Source: Nodosilinea sp. BSH.14
GTDB taxonomy: Bacteria > Cyanobacteriota > Cyanobacteriia > Phormidesmidales > Phormidesmidaceae
Direction: 5' to 3'
Assembly (NCBI GenBank): GCA_023264315.1
Contig: JALQST010000039.1
Coordinates: 5,999 to 13,738, forward strand
DNA length: 7,740 nt
Numbering within the stretch: position 1 is the first letter of the stretch; each line of letters opens with the position of its first letter. A program made the translations under genes and the position numbers. Below the pieces are notes generated by a model that worked only from the letters and a program-made list of their open reading frames with translations, was not told the DNA's origin and did no database searches. Positions 5,730 to 7,740 of this stretch are shown in pieces.

Positions 5730-6677
5730 ATGCTGAGCCGAGTTGCCAATTCAATCTACTGGATGAACCGCTATGTGGAGCGGGCGGAAAATGTGGCCCG
5801 CTTTGTGGATGTCAACCTGAATTTGCTACTGGATGCACCCATGGGTATGGATCAGCAGTGGGAGCCGATTGTCATCACCACGGGCGATCAGGCGTTTTTT
5901 CAACAGCGCTATGGTGAAGCAACGGCGGAAAATATTCTCAAATTTCTCACCTTTGACCGGGACTATCCCAACTCCATCATTTCCTGCCTGCGTTCGGCTC
6001 GGGAAAATGCCCGCTCGGTGCGGGAGGTGATTTCCTCGGAAATGTGGGAGCAGGTGAACGATTTTTACCTGATGGTCAACGAGGCTGCCGATGTGGGGTC
6101 ATTGTCGGAACTGCACCGATTTTTCCCAGAGGTAAAAATGGCCAGTCACCTGTTCGCCGGGGTGATGGATGCCACCATGACCCACAACGAAGGCTGGCAC
6201 TTTGGCCAATTGGGCCGTCTCCTGGAGCGGGCCGACAAAACCGGACGCATCCTCGATGTGAAGTACTACATCCTGCTGCCCGCCGTCACCGATGTGGGAT
6301 CCTCCCTCGACGACCTGCAATGGATTGCCCTCCTCAAATCTGCCAGCGCCTACGAAATGTACCGGAAGCGGCAGTACCGCATCACCCCCCGGAGCGTCAC
6401 AGAATTTTTGATTTTGAACCGCGAATTTCCCCGTTCGATTCTATTTTGCCTGCTCGAAGCCGAGCGATCACTACACAAAATTTCCGGCACCACCCCCGGC
6501 ACCTGGCGCACCGATAGTGATCGCACCCTCGGTCGGCTCCGATCAGAACTGGACTACCTCACCATCGACGAAATCATTCAGCAGGGGCTGCACGAGTTTC
6601 TCGATAGCCTACAAATTCGCCTCAATGACGTGGGTGACAAAATCTTCTCCGATTTCTTTGCCCTAGAGCCGGTTTAG
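5730..6677 (+). CDS. Alpha-E domain protein (DUF403, COG2307-like)
   Basis: The 315-aa protein begins MLSRVANSIYWMNRYVERAENVARF, as alpha-E family members do, and is all-helical in appearance. Other family landmarks are FLTFDRDYPNSI followed by CLRSARENARSVREVIS, then GRLLERADKTGRILDVKYY and FLILNREFPRSI near the C-terminus. Length is normal for the family (about 310-330). The start is ATG 5730; a TTG at 5718 is the only other choice, and an in-frame TAG lies at 5715-5717. Family members usually neighbour a circularly permuted ATP-grasp protein and a transglutaminase-like protease, a set proposed to make or modify a peptide-like product, but the biochemical role is not established. Neither partner is beside it here. 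A promoter at 5633-5660 supports separate transcription. Confidence 0.92.
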   Translation: MLSRVANSIYWMNRYVERAENVARFVDVNLNLLLDAPMGMDQQWEPIVITTGDQAFFQQRYGEATAENILKFLTFDRDYPNSIISCLRSARENARSVREVISSEMWEQVNDFYLMVNEAADVGSLSELHRFFPEVKMASHLFAGVMDATMTHNEGWHFGQLGRLLERADKTGRILDVKYYILLPAVTDVGSSLDDLQWIALLKSASAYEMYRKRQYRITPRSVTEFLILNREFPRSILFCLLEAERSLHKISGTTPGTWRTDSDRTLGRLRSELDYLTIDEIIQQGLHEFLDSLQIRLNDVGDKIFSDFFALEPV

Positions 6678-6738
6678 CATCTGCCCATCAATCCGTTTAC
6701 CCACGCAGAAAACAGACCCCAAATAGACGCAAAGAACA

Positions 6739-6767
6739 GAGGCACAATTCTATGGGAATTACGCCTC
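6739..6767. terminator. Symmetric hairpin between convergent alpha-E and microprotein genes
   Basis: GAGGC (6739-6743) pairs with GCCTC (6763-6767), and AATTC (6746-6750) pairs with GAATT (6756-6760). The two stems are separated by an AC/AC internal loop and capped by TATGG. The position between two convergent stops suggests a shared terminator. The minus-strand side is followed by TGTTCTTT, the plus side by no T-run. Confidence 0.35.
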
Positions 6768-6810
6768 CATGGTTGGAAACTGGCATCCATTGCGATGCAA
6801 CAACCTCAGG

Positions 6811-6969
6811 CTACAGAGTCTTACGAATCTGTTGTATTTGCTCCAACGTTGGGTCATTGCTCCAGGTATCGACTGCCGTCCAAGCCACCCAGCCAAAGGT
6901 ACCCAGGGCGAGGCAAAGCAGCACCGTAGACATGAGTTGTTGCAAGGCAGGACTGAGATAAACGCGCAT
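6811..6969 (-). CDS. 52-aa single-pass membrane microprotein, unrecognised
   Basis: ATG at 6967-6969 opens a 52-codon frame ending at TAG 6811-6813. The protein begins MRVYLSPALQQLMSTV, has one hydrophobic segment (about residues 11-32, rich in Leu, Ala, Gly and Trp), and ends in a polar tail WSNDPTLEQIQQIRKTL likely to form a short helix. A purine-rich AGGGGG (6977-6982 on the minus strand) lies 7 nt before the ATG and is a good ribosome site. The layout (Met, short charged start, one membrane helix, amphipathic tail) resembles cyanobacterial small membrane proteins, but I do not recognise the family. It converges on the alpha-E gene and is preceded by about 380 bases without a gene. Being real rests on the ribosome site, the membrane segment and natural amino-acid use. 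Confidence 0.55.
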   Translation of the reverse strand: MRVYLSPALQQLMSTVLLCLALGTFGWVAWTAVDTWSNDPTLEQIQQIRKTL

Positions 6970-7352
6970 TGGATTACCCCCTAACTTAAATTAATTCACC
7001 ATCCATCAAAGACACAGCAGGGAACACTAACAAGCTCATCCCGTGGGGCTCAAAGCCTGACCTCAGAGAGTTTGTTCACACCGTGACGCCGACCAATCGG
7101 CGGAATCTAAGCCCGATCTAGACAGAAGACCCATAGTAGTTATGCCTATGCAAAAGGCTACCTTGAGCTCAATCTAGGCCAACGAGCGAAGACCCTATAC
7201 TCCTATGCTACCCAAATCCAAGGCCTAAGCCGTCATCGAAATTAGGGATGCAAGCTAGCCAGTAATCGTGGTTCCAAGGACAACCCTCGATTTTCTATTC
7301 CTATCGCCCCTGGATGACTGACAAAGGATACTGTGTCGGGAGCGAAAACCGC
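6970..7352. other. Gene-free stretch upstream of the microprotein
   Basis: All frames are broken by stops and no family is recognisable. It contains a perfect 6-bp stem with a CCAA loop (CGCCGA/TCGGCG, 7087-7102). An isolated TATACT (7195-7200) has no suitable -35. The A/T-rich AATTAATTTAAG before the microprotein's ribosome site may be part of its promoter, but no -10/-35 pair is convincing. It looks like decayed sequence or a long leader. Confidence 0.4.
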
Positions 7353-7382
7353 ACCCCTACAGCATTGGTTCTATGTAGGGGT
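7353..7382. repeat. 9-bp palindromic hairpin ACCCCTACA/TGTAGGGGT
   Basis: ACCCCTACA (7353-7361) and TGTAGGGGT (7374-7382) are exact reverse complements with a 12-nt loop. It stands 15 nt before the inverted-repeat element at 7398. Short GTAGGGG-type palindromes are often dispersed in cyanobacterial genomes (from memory), so this is probably a repeat copy rather than a gene-specific signal. Confidence 0.5.
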
Positions 7383-7397
7383 AGGTCTCCTGACCCT

Positions 7398-7500
7398 TTG
7401 GGCACCTCGAAAAATACAAATCTTATTGAGAACAGTCACGAGATTCCAATGGTTTTAGCTCCTTCGGATTCGCGATAAGGCAATTAATCGAGGTGCCCAA
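7398..7500. mobile_element. About 100-bp element with 13-bp perfect terminal inverted repeats (MITE-like or IS remnant)
   Basis: TTGGGCACCTCGA (7398-7410) and TCGAGGTGCCCAA (7488-7500) are exact inverted repeats bounding 77 nt. No target-site duplication is visible next to the ends. Inner pairing is limited (CTTAT 7422-7426 with ATAAG 7475-7479), so the ends look more like transposon termini than one continuous hairpin. It carries no transposase. It would be a non-autonomous element or an internally deleted insertion sequence; a structured RNA is the alternative. The right arm overlaps the open frame of the reverse-transcriptase-like relic. Confidence 0.45.
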
Positions 7501-7671
7501 GAAAAGCCTCTATCTAGCTACTATGGAAACTATGTGGACGCTTCTGGCAAAACAAAAACAACCCGCCCTTGTGATTATGAAAATGTCAATCACAAGTTTT
7601 TAAACAATAAGGATGGTAAATTTGCTTGGAGACCGCTTCAGTTAGTTCATCCTGCAATTTACGTAAGCTGA
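7459..7671 (+). pseudogene. Reverse-transcriptase-like fragment (unknown-group/defence type), broken
   Basis: One frame is open from 7459 (after TAG 7456-7458) to TGA 7669-7671 and has no ATG start. It includes EKPLSSYYGNYVDASGK, TRPCDYENV, and then NKDGKFAWRPLQLVHPAIYV. The last part resembles, from memory, the N-terminal region of bacterial RNA-directed DNA polymerases of the unknown-group/Abi-like kind, where a WRPLQLIHPALYVSLV-type segment precedes the palm domain. The catalytic YxDD region is absent: the frame stops right after YVS, and the same frame beyond the stop (to the window edge) does not look like a continuation. The 5' end is also missing, next to the inverted-repeat element. 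GC is about 40% by hand count, well below the genes to the left. I judge it a horizontally acquired relic; family identity is uncertain. Confidence 0.45.
7568..7601 (+). terminator. Rho-independent terminator-like hairpin inside the relic
   Basis: CTTGTGATT (7568-7576) pairs perfectly with AATCACAAG (7588-7596), with an 11-nt loop, followed directly by TTTTT (7597-7601). This is the best intrinsic-terminator shape in the window. It lies within the reverse-transcriptase-like frame, so it is either coincidental coding sequence or a signal ending a plus-strand transcript. Confidence 0.4.
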
Positions 7672-7740
7672 TGTGCGTCTAAATTGCATGTTGACTTTCT
7701 CCAGAGCCTTTGTCAAAAGGATTTGATGGAGATCTGGCTA

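Noticed and set aside
6044..6517. 157-aa plus-strand frame inside the alpha-E gene
   Set aside because: It is an alternate frame of a full-length DUF403 protein, and its proline- and arginine-rich product is typical of a shadow.
6752..6984. Plus-strand frames of about 70 aa after the alpha-E gene
   Set aside because: They are antisense to the 52-aa membrane frame, which has a good ribosome site and more natural composition.
7672..7740. Open 23 codons after the relic's TGA, reaching the right edge
   Set aside because: It does not resemble a reverse-transcriptase continuation or any family I know, and it is too short to call without the sequence beyond the window.
6970..7740. CRISPR array or tRNA/rRNA gene in the AT-richer right end
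   Set aside because: There is no regularly spaced repeat of 24-37 nt and no cloverleaf or rRNA-like sequence. The visible repeats are inverted, not direct and spaced.

Overview
The window reads as a typical cyanobacterial chromosome segment, GC-rich in its gene-dense part (about 60% in a sample line I counted by hand). The clues are light-dependent protochlorophyllide oxidoreductase, an EbsA-like pilus protein, and a GT2 enzyme resembling the cyanobacterial monoglucosyldiacylglycerol synthase. I saw no HIP1 octamer (GCGATCGC). The genus cannot be fixed from this window; a non-heterocystous filamentous or unicellular cyanobacterium is a reasonable guess.

Layout. At 2-430 (+) is the C-terminal part of protochlorophyllide reductase, entering from the left edge. 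It converges on a minus-strand gene run, with a perfect 23-bp-arm hairpin (453-511) between them. Read in transcription order, that run is ebsA-like (3753-3373), a BioD/DRTGG 'phosphotransacetylase family' protein (3197-2124), a short DprA/SLOG-like protein (2009-1506), a MAPEG-family membrane protein (1480-1076) and YajQ (1019-528). The last three are closely spaced and look like one transcription unit from an extended -10 promoter at about 2049-2057. A 471-base regulatory region (3754-4224) with a tandem 26-nt repeat and an RpaB/HLR1-like site separates ebsA from the plus-strand genes. These are a membrane GT2 glycosyltransferase (probable MgdA, 4225-5613) and an alpha-E/DUF403 protein (5730-6677) with a good sigma70-type promoter of its own.

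The last kilobase is different. It contains a 52-aa minus-strand membrane microprotein (6969-6811), several hairpins, a roughly 100-bp element bounded by 13-bp perfect inverted repeats (7398-7500), and an AT-rich stretch (about 40% GC by hand count over 7501-7740). In that stretch one frame reads like a fragment of a bacterial reverse transcriptase of the unknown-group/defence type. This end looks like a decayed accessory or mobile region.

Functionally the window is mostly housekeeping: chlorophyll synthesis (POR), galactolipid precursor synthesis (MgdA candidate), type IV pilus assembly (EbsA) and poorly characterised conserved proteins. POR and MgdA both serve thylakoid biogenesis, but nothing shows that they are co-regulated. 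The points most worth following are the tandem repeats with the HLR1-like site before the lipid-synthase candidate, the unannotated small membrane protein, and the reverse-transcriptase relic beside the inverted-repeat element.
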